DNA of 5,385 nucleotides from Clostridium sp. (GCA_012511315.1 JAAZGI010000359.1:1-5385); one strand, 5' to 3'. Numbered from the stretch's first letter, positions 1 through 4,800 are shown. The notes: generated from the sequence alone by a model not told the origin. Numbers and translations are program-made.

Positions 1-120
1 CATATCGACATGAATGTTGAATTGATCACACCAGTAGCCATGGATGAAGGACTAAGATTCGCCATCCGTGAAGGTGGAAGAACCGTTGGTTCAGGCGTTG
101 TTACAACCATTAAGGCGTAA
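1..120 (+). CDS. tuf: Elongation factor Tu, C-terminal end (partial, 5' truncated by window)
   Basis: The first 39 codons read through to a TAA at 118-120 and give the typical end of EF-Tu: [20 protein letters not shown] followed by [13 protein letters not shown]. This is the last strand region of domain 3, the beta-barrel that helps hold aminoacyl-tRNA. EF-Tu is the cytosolic GTPase that brings aminoacyl-tRNA to the ribosome A site. The GTPase domain and domain 2 lie outside the window. The gene sits upstream of rpmG-secE-nusG, as is common in Firmicutes, but here another gene lies between. Whether this is the only tuf copy cannot be told from the window. Identification is very secure because the segment is nearly invariant in bacteria. 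Confidence 0.97.
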   Translation, partial: HIDMNVELITPVAMDEGLRFAIREGGRTVGSGVVTTIKA

Positions 121-133
121 TAACAATCAAACC

Positions 134-189
134 AATATAACATAAAACAAGAGATCGGCTTTTGCCGGTCTCTTGTTTTATGTTATATT
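134..189 (+). terminator. Long hairpin, probable tuf transcription terminator
   Basis: Arms 134-158 and 165-189 pair over 25 positions with one G-U wobble (155 with 168), and C159-G164 adds one more pair, leaving a TTTT loop. The core is GC-containing (AAGAGATCGG with CCGGTCTCTT) and the descending strand is followed by the U-rich GTTTTATGTTATATT. It begins 14 bases after the tuf stop. The near-perfect symmetry means the reverse strand folds the same way, so it may act in both directions. The outer stem is AT-rich and there is no long pure T-run after the core, so efficiency is uncertain. Confidence 0.8.
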
Positions 190-271
190 CAATTCAAACT
201 CTTTTAGAAGGAATCAACAAACGCAAAAGAATCCTGGCTTGACTACGGGTTTATGATACAAGGAGAAGGCT

Positions 272-1405
272 ATGAACGAAGCTAGACGAAAACTATTGAT
301 GGGTAGAATGGATAAAGAATGGTTGGTGCAGGCGGCTCGACTGCTCGGAGCATCGGATCGCCGCCGGTCTACGGGAGAGCTGATTAAGAAGATTTTAGCA
401 ATTGGGAAAGTCGAGCCGTCCATGTTGCTGTTACCTCTACATCAGGGGACGATTGCCATACTCATGAGGCACTGTGGCGAATATATTGAAACAGAAGTGA
501 CCCCCAGTCAAAAAGAGTCAATCATTAAAGGGTTAAAAAGTGACCTCAAGAAGATTTCTGAAGGGGATTATCCAATTCGACATCCAAATCACGCCTATAT
601 TTCCTCTGCTAGTTATGCAGAAATTTTAATTCAAGAAGGAATTCTACCAGATTTACTGTTGCGCTGGAGTGATGAAGTCAATGAAGTCATTTCGACAACG
701 GTAATTGCCCAAGAACTTTGGAACCTAATCAACTATTACGGAGTGATTACGCCTCAAGACTTATTGCGAATGCATGCGGCAAGTCATAACGAAGAGGTAA
801 TGATTCCAGAAGACTTTCTTGGCATTGCTCACGGCTATATGGACCTTAATCTTTCCGATGAGGTTTACTATGAAGAAATTAATGGCCAAGAGTACTTCCA
901 CTCGGAATATTTAACCATCAATGCCCTTGAAATCTTGGAAGATGTTAAATCCTATGGAGGGGATTATAAAGTAGTTCCTTTAGAAGTTTTAATGGAGATG
1001 TTTTATGGGGTGGATCAAGAAGAGATGCTGCATCTTGTGGACTATATCACTCGGTGCTTTGATTTAACACCAGAAGACGAGCAAGCCATGGTAGATGTAG
1101 AATCTCTCCATGCTTTAATTGTTTCCGCGCGGGGTCGAGATGCTGAAGGGCTTCCCACTGAACTCCACGAAGGTTATGGTTGGAAATGGGGAGTGACAGA
1201 CCTTGAAGTGAGAGATTTAATTTTCCAGGAATTTCTAGGTTGGATGCCAAGATACCATCTTAAGGGATATTCTGCCTTTGAGTTGAGCAATGATTTAGCC
1301 CAAGATGATATGGATGGAGAAGGCTTTGAGGATGAGGAATGGCCAGATGATTTTAAATTTAAGTTGCGTAAAGATCCCCCTGAAGAGGATGGATTTTTAA
1401 ACTAA
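272..1405 (+). CDS. Uncharacterised 377-residue acidic helical protein
   Basis: I do not recognise this protein as a named family. The ATG at 272 follows AAGGAG at 260-265 with a 6-base gap, supporting this start; Met10 and Met13 are less well placed. No signal peptide, membrane helix or cysteine cluster is seen (only Cys68 and Cys262). The protein looks mostly helical. Residues 14-42 (LVQAARLLGA, then GELIKKIL) resemble the helix-loop-helix of Rho N-terminal/SAP-like modules. Residues 110-170 include NLINYYGVITPQDLLRM, a pattern seen in helix-turn-helix-like repeats of some Firmicutes proteins that also carry a Rho_N-like start. Both comparisons are recalled resemblance, not established homology. 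Residues about 341-377 form a strongly acidic tail (DDMDGEGFEDEEWPDD). It lies between the tuf hairpin and the rpmG promoter region, so it may be expressed alone or by read-through from tuf. The intact long frame and good ribosome binding site make a real gene likely; function is unknown. Confidence 0.88.
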   Translation: MNEARRKLLMGRMDKEWLVQAARLLGASDRRRSTGELIKKILAIGKVEPSMLLLPLHQGTIAILMRHCGEYIETEVTPSQKESIIKGLKSDLKKISEGDYPIRHPNHAYISSASYAEILIQEGILPDLLLRWSDEVNEVISTTVIAQELWNLINYYGVITPQDLLRMHAASHNEEVMIPEDFLGIAHGYMDLNLSDEVYYEEINGQEYFHSEYLTINALEILEDVKSYGGDYKVVPLEVLMEMFYGVDQEEMLHLVDYITRCFDLTPEDEQAMVDVESLHALIVSARGRDAEGLPTELHEGYGWKWGVTDLEVRDLIFQEFLGWMPRYHLKGYSAFELSNDLAQDDMDGEGFEDEEWPDDFKFKLRKDPPEEDGFLN

Positions 1406-1534
1406 ATTTCTGAAGAAGCTAGAATTAGCTCATTCCAAAGCTTTTAGAGGACTAAAAAAACAGATTGTTATAACTGGAGTTAAAAAAGAATTAAAACGAT
1501 AAAGTCGTCAATAACATCTTAATTTACATTAATG

Positions 1535-1563
1535 AAGTTTTATCGTTGAATAGGCTGTATAAT
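1535..1563 (+). promoter_or_regulatory. Weak candidate promoter (perfect -10, poor -35)
   Basis: TATAAT at 1558-1563 matches the sigma-A -10 consensus exactly. At the ideal 17-base spacing the -35 position (1535-1540) reads AAGTTT, a poor match. A perfect 9-base inverted repeat lies directly upstream. In an AT-rich spacer a chance TATAAT is possible, so this is only a candidate. Confidence 0.3.
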
Positions 1564-1619
1564 GAACGTGGACACGCATTAAGACGGCTTCCATATTTAG
1601 CCCCAAATCAATTTGGGTT

Positions 1620-1652
1620 TTGATATGAAAGAAAGAGATTCCATGCTATAAT
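1620..1652 (+). promoter_or_regulatory. Candidate extended -10 promoter upstream of rpmG
   Basis: TGCTATAAT at 1644-1652 is an extended -10 element (TGn plus a perfect TATAAT). The best -35 is TTGATA at 1620-1625, giving a long 21-base spacer, which an extended -10 can partly tolerate. The -10 lies inside the inverted repeat TTCCAT (1639-1644) / ATGGAA (1651-1656), so a repressor or activator site overlapping it is conceivable. A transcript from here would carry a leader of about 125 bases before rpmG. Confidence 0.4.
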
Positions 1653-1682
1653 GGAAAATGCGTTAATTGGGAAGAAGTAATA

Positions 1683-1712
1683 TTGACACACTAGGTTCTG
1701 TTGTGATAAAGT
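1683..1712 (+). promoter_or_regulatory. Probable main promoter for rpmG-secE-nusG
   Basis: A consensus TTGACA (1683-1688) is followed after 18 bases by TAAAGT (1707-1712), preceded by TG in extended -10 position (TGATAAAGT). An alternative -10, GATAAA, has a 16-base spacer. The layout is closely matched by the promoter before rplJ (TTGACACA, 18-base spacer, TGA before the -10). Initiation would fall near 1719, just before the hairpin at 1720-1742. This is the best promoter in the intergenic region. Confidence 0.6.
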
Positions 1713-1719
1713 AACTTAG

Positions 1720-1777
1720 TGATATGTCCATGCGACATATTATTTTTATCCTTAAAAATAGTCATGGGATATGGAGG
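1720..1777 (+). promoter_or_regulatory. Foldable rpmG leader with competing hairpins
   Basis: Hairpin A pairs 1720-1728 with 1734-1742 (ATATGTC/GACATAT core, 5-base loop) and is followed by TTTTT at 1743-1747, like a short terminator. Hairpin B pairs TATTTTTA (1741-1748) with TAAAAATA (1753-1760) and would occupy that U-run. A third option pairs CCATG (1728-1732) and ATAT (1722-1725) with CATGG (1763-1767) and ATAT (1769-1772), right against the GGAGG ribosome binding site. The folds exclude one another, which suggests attenuation or control of ribosome access, but no known leader family is recognised and the stems are AT-rich. Confidence 0.35.
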
Positions 1778-1785
1778 TGCAAAAA

Positions 1786-1935
1786 GTGAGAGTTAAGATC
1801 ACAATGGCTTGCACAGAATGTAAGCAAAGAAACTATAACACAATGAAGAACAAGAAGAACAATCCAGAACGGGTTGAGATGGAAAAGTATTGCAAGTTCT
1901 GTCAAAAGCACACATTGCATAAGGAAACAAAGTAA
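1786..1935 (+). CDS. rpmG: 50S ribosomal protein L33
   Basis: This 49-residue protein starts at GTG 1786, six bases after GGAGGTG (1773-1779), and stops at TAA 1933. It reads [19 protein letters not shown] at the start, with the family pattern of basic residues and Asn/Lys-rich centre ([16 protein letters not shown]). Two CxxC pairs, Cys9/Cys12 and Cys36/Cys39, mark the zinc-binding (C+) form of L33; many bacteria also carry a zinc-free paralogue, which is not in this window. L33 is a small protein of the large ribosomal subunit near the E-site tRNA. The length is normal. It begins the rpmG-secE-nusG unit, and secE starts 20 bases after its stop. Choice between zinc and zinc-free L33 is often tied to zinc supply elsewhere, but no Zur-box-like site was recognised here. 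Confidence 0.96.
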   Translation: MRVKITMACTECKQRNYNTMKNKKNNPERVEMEKYCKFCQKHTLHKETK

Positions 1936-1955
1936 TCAAGTAAGGATGTGAAGAA

Positions 1956-2153
1956 ATGGCTTCAAAAGAAGGCGGAATCTTAAATTTTCTTAAAGCGGTA
2001 AGACGCGAGATTGAAAAAACGACATGGCCAACAGCTGAACAAGTTAAGAAAGCACTTTTAGCCGTTGCTGTAATTGTTCTCATCTACGCATTACTTACAG
2101 GAGTGTTTGACTTCCTTATCGGCTTAGTTATGCAGTACGTACTGCAGATATAG
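1956..2153 (+). CDS. secE: Preprotein translocase subunit SecE
   Basis: The 65-residue product is the short single-helix SecE usual in Gram-positives. Residues 12-27 form the amphipathic surface helix with the hallmark EIEKTTWPTAEQV, and residues about 33-58 form the one membrane segment (ALLAVAVIVLIYALLTG). SecE clamps the two halves of SecY in the plasma-membrane SecYEG channel that exports unfolded proteins. The ATG at 1956 follows AAGGATGTG (1942-1950). The stop codon TAG at 2151-2153 is part of TAGGAG, which serves as the ribosome binding site for nusG, so the two genes are probably translationally coupled. The position between rpmG and nusG is the standard bacterial one. No irregularity is seen. 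Confidence 0.97.
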   Translation: MASKEGGILNFLKAVRREIEKTTWPTAEQVKKALLAVAVIVLIYALLTGVFDFLIGLVMQYVLQI

Positions 2154-2168
2154 GAGACAAAACGTCTG

Positions 2169-2699
2169 ATGGAAATGGGTAAAGCGGGATGGTATGTTGT
2201 ACATACTTATTCCAGTTATGAGAATAAAGTTAAAGTAAATCTTGAGAAAGTAATTGAAAATCGAGGGCTCGAAGAGCTCATCCAAGAGGTTGCGGTTCCA
2301 CTGGAAGAAGTCATTGAACGCAAAAGTGATGGTACCGAAAAAATAGTGCTCCGCAAGAAGTTTCCGGGTTATGTACTGGTCAAAATGGTTTTGACCGAAG
2401 AGACTTGGTATATAGTCCGTAACATCAGAGGATGCACGGGCTTTGTTGGTGCGAAATCAAACAGCCCAGTACCTCTTACCGATGAAGAAGTGCGTGCCAT
2501 GGGAATCCGTGACACGAAGCCCACAATCGATATTAGTGTAGGGGAATCGGTGACCATCGTTTCCGGCCCCATGAAAGATTTCGCGGGGACCATTAAAGAG
2601 GTCCATGAAGAAAAACGGAAGATCAAGGTTGAAGTCCTTATGTTCGGTCGAGAAACAATCGCTGAAATGGATTTTGATCAGGTCGAAAAAATCAGGTAG
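2169..2699 (+). CDS. nusG: Transcription termination/antitermination factor NusG
   Basis: The 176-residue product has the normal two-domain form. The NGN domain (about residues 6-110) contains WYVVHTYSSYENKV, the KKFPGYVLVKM strand and VRNIRGCTGFVG; it binds the RNA polymerase clamp over the DNA cleft. The C-terminal KOW domain (about 124-176) contains VGESVTIVSGPMKDFAGTI and binds S10 or Rho. NusG regulates pausing and links transcription to translation. In Firmicutes NusG can also promote pausing at T-rich non-template DNA. The start at ATG 2169 is 12 bases from the AGGAG overlapping the secE stop, a slightly long gap; an in-frame ATG at 2175 is further away and less likely. The stop is TAG 2697. 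A structured leader for rplK begins almost at once downstream. Confidence 0.97.
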   Translation: MEMGKAGWYVVHTYSSYENKVKVNLEKVIENRGLEELIQEVAVPLEEVIERKSDGTEKIVLRKKFPGYVLVKMVLTEETWYIVRNIRGCTGFVGAKSNSPVPLTDEEVRAMGIRDTKPTIDISVGESVTIVSGPMKDFAGTIKEVHEEKRKIKVEVLMFGRETIAEMDFDQVEKIR

Positions 2700-2700
2700 T

Positions 2701-2726
2701 CTATAAAGCTTTTATAGCTTTTATAG
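2701..2726 (+). repeat. Tandem 9-base repeat and dyad before the L1-like site
   Basis: AGCTTTTAT occurs twice in tandem (2707-2715 and 2716-2724). CTATAAA at 2701-2707 can pair with TTTATAG at either 2711-2717 or 2720-2726. Pairing with the second copy would use G2726, the first base of the L1-like element, so the repeat could influence that fold. No known family is recognised. Confidence 0.4.
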
Positions 2727-2767
2727 TGGGAGGTCATCAAAAACATTATGATGGCCGAAATTACCAC
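2726..2767 (+). promoter_or_regulatory. L1-binding-type mRNA leader in front of rplK
   Basis: The outer helix GTGG (2726-2729) pairs with CCAC (2764-2767). The inner helix GGTCATCA (2732-2739) pairs with TGATGGCC (2749-2756), with one G-U, around a 9-base loop. Between them is an asymmetric internal loop, with GA on one side and GAAATTA on the other. The arrangement GGAGGYC ... GGCCGAAA closely resembles the L1 site in 23S rRNA and in L1 operon mRNAs of bacteria and archaea. By that analogy, excess L1 would bind here and block translation of rplK, whose ribosome binding site AGGAGG starts six bases later (2773). The function is inferred from the fold and position. Confidence 0.65.
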
Positions 2768-2786
2768 ATTATAGGAGGAAATACGA

Positions 2787-3212
2787 ATGGCAAAGAAAGT
2801 CACAGGGATGATCAAGCTTCAGCTTCCTGCAGGAAAGGCCACCCCGGCTCCACCAGTTGGACCCGCACTTTCCCAGCACGGTGTCAACATCATGGGATTC
2901 TGTAAAGAGTTCAATGAAAAGACAAAGAATCAAATGGGTTATATCATACCAGTAGTAATTACTGTGTATCAGGACAGATCTTTTACCTTTATCATGAAGA
3001 CTCCACCGGCAGCTATCTTAATTAAGAAAGCCGTAGGAATCGATTCAGGATCAGGTACACCTAACTTGACAAAAGTAGCTAAGCTGACCCAAGAACAGCT
3101 AAGAACGATCGCAGAAACAAAGATGCCTGACTTAAACGCAGCTACCATCGAAGCAGCTATGGCCATGGTTGCCGGAACTGCAAGAAGCATGGGCGTTACC
3201 GTCGAGGATTAG
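2787..3212 (+). CDS. rplK: 50S ribosomal protein L11
   Basis: The 141-residue product is a standard L11. Residues 19-36 carry the conserved [18 protein letters not shown] proline-rich helix of the N-terminal domain, the region associated with thiostrepton action and stringent-response (RelA) signalling. Residues 71-82 ([12 protein letters not shown]) form the interdomain linker and the start of the C-terminal 23S rRNA binding domain, which continues through [18 protein letters not shown]. With L10 and L7/L12 it forms the base of the GTPase-associated centre on the 50S subunit. The ATG at 2787 follows AGGAGG (2773-2778). It lies between nusG and rplA as usual. An L1-type leader upstream suggests translational feedback. 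No unusual residue was noted. Confidence 0.98.
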   Translation: MAKKVTGMIKLQLPAGKATPAPPVGPALSQHGVNIMGFCKEFNEKTKNQMGYIIPVVITVYQDRSFTFIMKTPPAAILIKKAVGIDSGSGTPNLTKVAKLTQEQLRTIAETKMPDLNAATIEAAMAMVAGTARSMGVTVED

Positions 3213-3230
3213 AATAATAGCTCACATATA

Positions 3231-3259
3231 GTGGGAGGCCAAAAAACCGTTAAAACCAC
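3231..3259 (+). promoter_or_regulatory. Second, shorter L1-like element in front of rplA
   Basis: GTGGGAGGCC at 3231-3240 and CCGTTAAAACCAC at 3247-3259 repeat the layout found before rplK: GTGG pairs with CCAC (3256-3259), followed inside by GAGG and CCG at matching places. The right side aligns base for base in spacing with the first copy (xxCCGxxAxxACCAC). The inner helix is reduced to GG (3237-3238) with CC (3247-3248) around AAAAAA-type loop bases, so binding may be weak. AGGAGG follows directly at 3261-3266, with ATG at 3277. L1 binding here would repress its own translation. Confidence 0.5.
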
Positions 3260-3276
3260 AAGGAGGATTTGAATAA

Positions 3277-3963
3277 ATGGGAAAGAATTATATTGAGAGC
3301 GCAAAGCTCATAGATCGGAACGAACTTTACGGCGCTGATGAGGCGTTAGACCTTGCTGTTAAGACAGCTAAGGCGAAGTTTGACGAGACCATCGAACTCC
3401 ACGTTAGATTGGGTGTAGACCCAAGACATGCTGACCAACAGGTCAGAGGAGCCGTTGTTCTACCAAACGGAACCGGTAAAGAAGTTCGCGTACTAGTATT
3501 TGCAAAGGGCGAAAAAGCTCAAGAAGCTAAGGATGCTGGTGCAGATTACGTAGGTGATACAGACTACGTAGATAAGATCCAGAAAGAAAACTGGTTTGAC
3601 TTCGACGTTGTCGTTGCTACACCAGATATGATGGGAGTTATCGGTCGTCTTGGACGGGTTTTAGGACCTAAGGGACTTATGCCGAACCCAAAATCTGGAA
3701 CCGTTACTTTTGAAGTTGGTAAGGCTTTAGAAGAAATCAAAGCTGGTAAGGTTGAATATAGATTAGACAAAGCAGCGATTATTCACGTACCGATTGGAAA
3801 GAAATCCTTCGGACCTGAAAAATTAGGTGTTAACTTCAGAGCAGTCATGGATGCCATTGTTAAGGCAAGACCAGCTGCAGCGAAGGGTCAGTATATTAAA
3901 TCAATCTCAGTTTCCTCAACCATGGGACCTGGAATTAAGATCAACCAGAATAGATTTATGTAG
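3277..3963 (+). CDS. rplA: 50S ribosomal protein L1
   Basis: The 228-residue product has the normal length and order of a bacterial L1. The signature at residues 123-144 begins [20 protein letters not shown], and the C-terminal rRNA-contacting part includes [13 protein letters not shown] (211-223). Domain II, a Rossmann-like insertion, covers roughly residues 68-158 ([11 protein letters not shown], then [13 protein letters not shown]). L1 binds the 23S rRNA stalk near the E site and moves with deacylated tRNA; free L1 is also a translational repressor of its own mRNA in many prokaryotes. The start ATG 3277 follows AAGGAGG at 3260-3266. The stop is TAG 3961. It is 64 bases downstream of rplK, and the gap holds an L1-like element. 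Confidence 0.98.
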   Translation: MGKNYIESAKLIDRNELYGADEALDLAVKTAKAKFDETIELHVRLGVDPRHADQQVRGAVVLPNGTGKEVRVLVFAKGEKAQEAKDAGADYVGDTDYVDKIQKENWFDFDVVVATPDMMGVIGRLGRVLGPKGLMPNPKSGTVTFEVGKALEEIKAGKVEYRLDKAAIIHVPIGKKSFGPEKLGVNFRAVMDAIVKARPAAAKGQYIKSISVSSTMGPGIKINQNRFM

Positions 3964-3990
3964 ATTGCAATAAATATCTAGAAATAGTAT

Positions 3991-4020
3991 TTGACACATT
4001 AAATACATTCATGATATTCT
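3991..4020 (+). promoter_or_regulatory. Promoter for rplJ-rplL
   Basis: Consensus TTGACA (3991-3996) and an extended -10 TGATATTCT (hexamer TATTCT 4015-4020) are separated by 18 bases. It lies 28 bases after the rplA stop and would start RNA near 4027, just ahead of the L10-type leader. This would give rplJ-rplL a transcript separate from rplK-rplA; no terminator is visible between rplA and this promoter, so read-through is also likely. Confidence 0.6.
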
Positions 4021-4054
4021 TGTTAAGCAATTGAATATAATTAAAATTGAATTT

Positions 4055-4125
4055 TCCAGAGACAGCCGGTATCAAAGTAAATCCAGCCGAGGAGATCACT
4101 TATAAAACTCTTATGGAGTTTAACG
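4055..4125 (+). promoter_or_regulatory. Ribosomal protein L10 leader RNA
   Basis: The conserved L10-leader features are present upstream of rplJ: AGAGACAGCCGG (4058-4069) and CCAGCCGAGG (4083-4092), which face each other to make the kink-turn-like L10-binding helix (G4065-C4087, C4066-G4086, G4068-C4084, G4069-C4083). A further hairpin pairs AAACTC (4105-4110) with GAGTTT (4116-4121). A strong terminator follows. In Bacillus subtilis the L10(L12)4 complex binds this type of leader and promotes attenuation of rplJL. The same logic is inferred here: excess L10-L12 favours the terminator, shortage allows read-through. One pair of the binding helix is a C-A mismatch (4067/4085). Confidence 0.8.
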
Positions 4126-4161
4126 AGGTCTTTTCTGCTGTCTCGCAGAAAAGACCTTTTT
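4126..4161 (+). terminator. Attenuator terminator in the rplJ leader
   Basis: AGGTCTTTTCTGC (4126-4138) pairs perfectly over 13 bases with GCAGAAAAGACCT (4145-4157) around the loop TGTCTC, followed by a T-run (4157-4161). It stands 31 bases before the rplJ start, so it can only be a regulated terminator if rplJ is expressed from the upstream promoter. Its loop is exactly complementary to part of the L10-binding element (see findings). Confidence 0.9.
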
Positions 4162-4192
4162 AATTTGTCACTTTAAAGAGGAGGTGTACAGG

Positions 4193-4729
4193 TTGTCACA
4201 ATCAATTAGAGAGAAGAAAGAACAAATTGTCTCTGAGATCAGCGAACTCATTGATAATTCTAAATCCCTCATCGTCGTCAACTATCAGGGTATCAACGTT
4301 GAAACAGATACTGAACTGAGAAAGATCATGAGAGAAAATAATGTAAACTACAAAGTATTGAAAAACTCTATGGTAGAACTGGCCATGAAGGACAGAGAAG
4401 CCGAAGACTTCGTTCAGTACCTTGAAGGACCGAATGCATTTGCATTTGGCGAAGATGAAACCACAGCAGCTGGACTAATCAAGAAGTTTATTAAAGATAA
4501 GAAAAAGCTGGAAATTAGGGCTGGTTTCGTTGACGGAACAGTTTTTAATGCAGAACAGGTTAACGCTTTGGCAGACATGCCTTCCAAGGAAGAGCTTATC
4601 GCAAAGTTACTGGGATCCCTCAAGAGCCCCGTATCCAACCTTGTCTACGTATTACATGCATTGTCCCCATCCACCAAGTTTACACATTTGGTTAAGGCCA
4701 TTGCAGACAAGAAGGCAGAAGAAGCATAA
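4193..4729 (+). CDS. rplJ: 50S ribosomal protein L10, TTG start
   Basis: The product is 178 residues when started at TTG 4193, which follows GAGGAGGTG (4178-4186) by six bases and gives MSQSIREKKEQIVSEI. An in-frame GTG at 4184 lies inside that ribosome binding site and cannot be the start. The N-terminal rRNA-binding domain (about residues 1-130) includes SKSLIVVNYQGINV and NYKVLKNSMVELA; the C-terminal helix (about 150-178, ending KAIADKKAEEA) carries L7/L12 dimers. L10 anchors the flexible stalk to 23S rRNA next to L11 and, complexed with L12, represses its own operon through the leader. The stop is TAA 4727; rplL starts 71 bases later. Length fits the Firmicutes range. Confidence 0.97.
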   Translation: MSQSIREKKEQIVSEISELIDNSKSLIVVNYQGINVETDTELRKIMRENNVNYKVLKNSMVELAMKDREAEDFVQYLEGPNAFAFGEDETTAAGLIKKFIKDKKKLEIRAGFVDGTVFNAEQVNALADMPSKEELIAKLLGSLKSPVSNLVYVLHALSPSTKFTHLVKAIADKKAEEA

Positions 4730-4744
4730 AATCGCCTAGCGATT
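4730..4744 (+). other. Small hairpin between rplJ and rplL
   Basis: AATCGC (4730-4735) pairs with GCGATT (4739-4744) around a CTA loop, immediately after the rplJ stop. No T-run follows, so it is not an intrinsic terminator. It could act in mRNA processing or in isolating rplL translation. The bases from about 4756 to 4787 that follow are almost free of G, which should keep the rplL start unfolded. Confidence 0.45.
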
Positions 4745-4800
4745 CTATACACTAATACCACTTAATATTAAAATTAATTCAAATTTTGGAGGATATCAAA

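Larger units (their letters stand above)
1406..1785 (+). other. 380-base intergenic region with promoters and inverted repeats
   Basis: No convincing gene is present in either strand. I looked for the tRNA gene sometimes found upstream of secE in bacteria and found no cloverleaf and no GTTCRA T-loop. The stretch is AT-rich. It contains two TATAAT hexamers (1558, 1647), one TTGACA (1683), a 9-base inverted repeat (1495-1503 with 1539-1547), a dyad around the second TATAAT, and a foldable leader just before rpmG. No strong terminator for the upstream gene is visible; only a weak AGCTA/TAGCT hairpin occurs at 1417-1430 without a T-run. Confidence 0.7.

Noticed and set aside
239..257. TTGACT ... 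TATGAT as a promoter for the 377-residue gene
   Set aside because: The two hexamers are only seven bases apart, and initiation would fall inside the ribosome binding site. No acceptable -35 exists at 16-18 bases from TATGAT.
1602..1620. CCCAAA/TTTGGG hairpin followed by TTTT as a terminator
   Set aside because: The stem has only six pairs around a four-base loop and a four-base T-run, and it lies just upstream of a promoter-like element; too weak to call.
1406..1785. Possible tRNA gene upstream of rpmG
   Set aside because: No T-loop motif, no paired acceptor stem and no anticodon arm could be found on either strand.
2674..2707. TTGATC and TATAAA at the nusG end as a promoter for rplK
   Set aside because: The spacing is 22 bases and the hexamers are imperfect; TATAAA is better explained by the repeat/dyad there.
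4184..4192. GTG 4184 as the rplJ start
   Set aside because: It lies within the Shine-Dalgarno sequence, so it could not be used together with it.
4786..4800. TTG 4786 as the rplL start
   Set aside because: It overlaps the GGAGG site, and the ATG at 4801 gives the canonical L7/L12 N-terminus.
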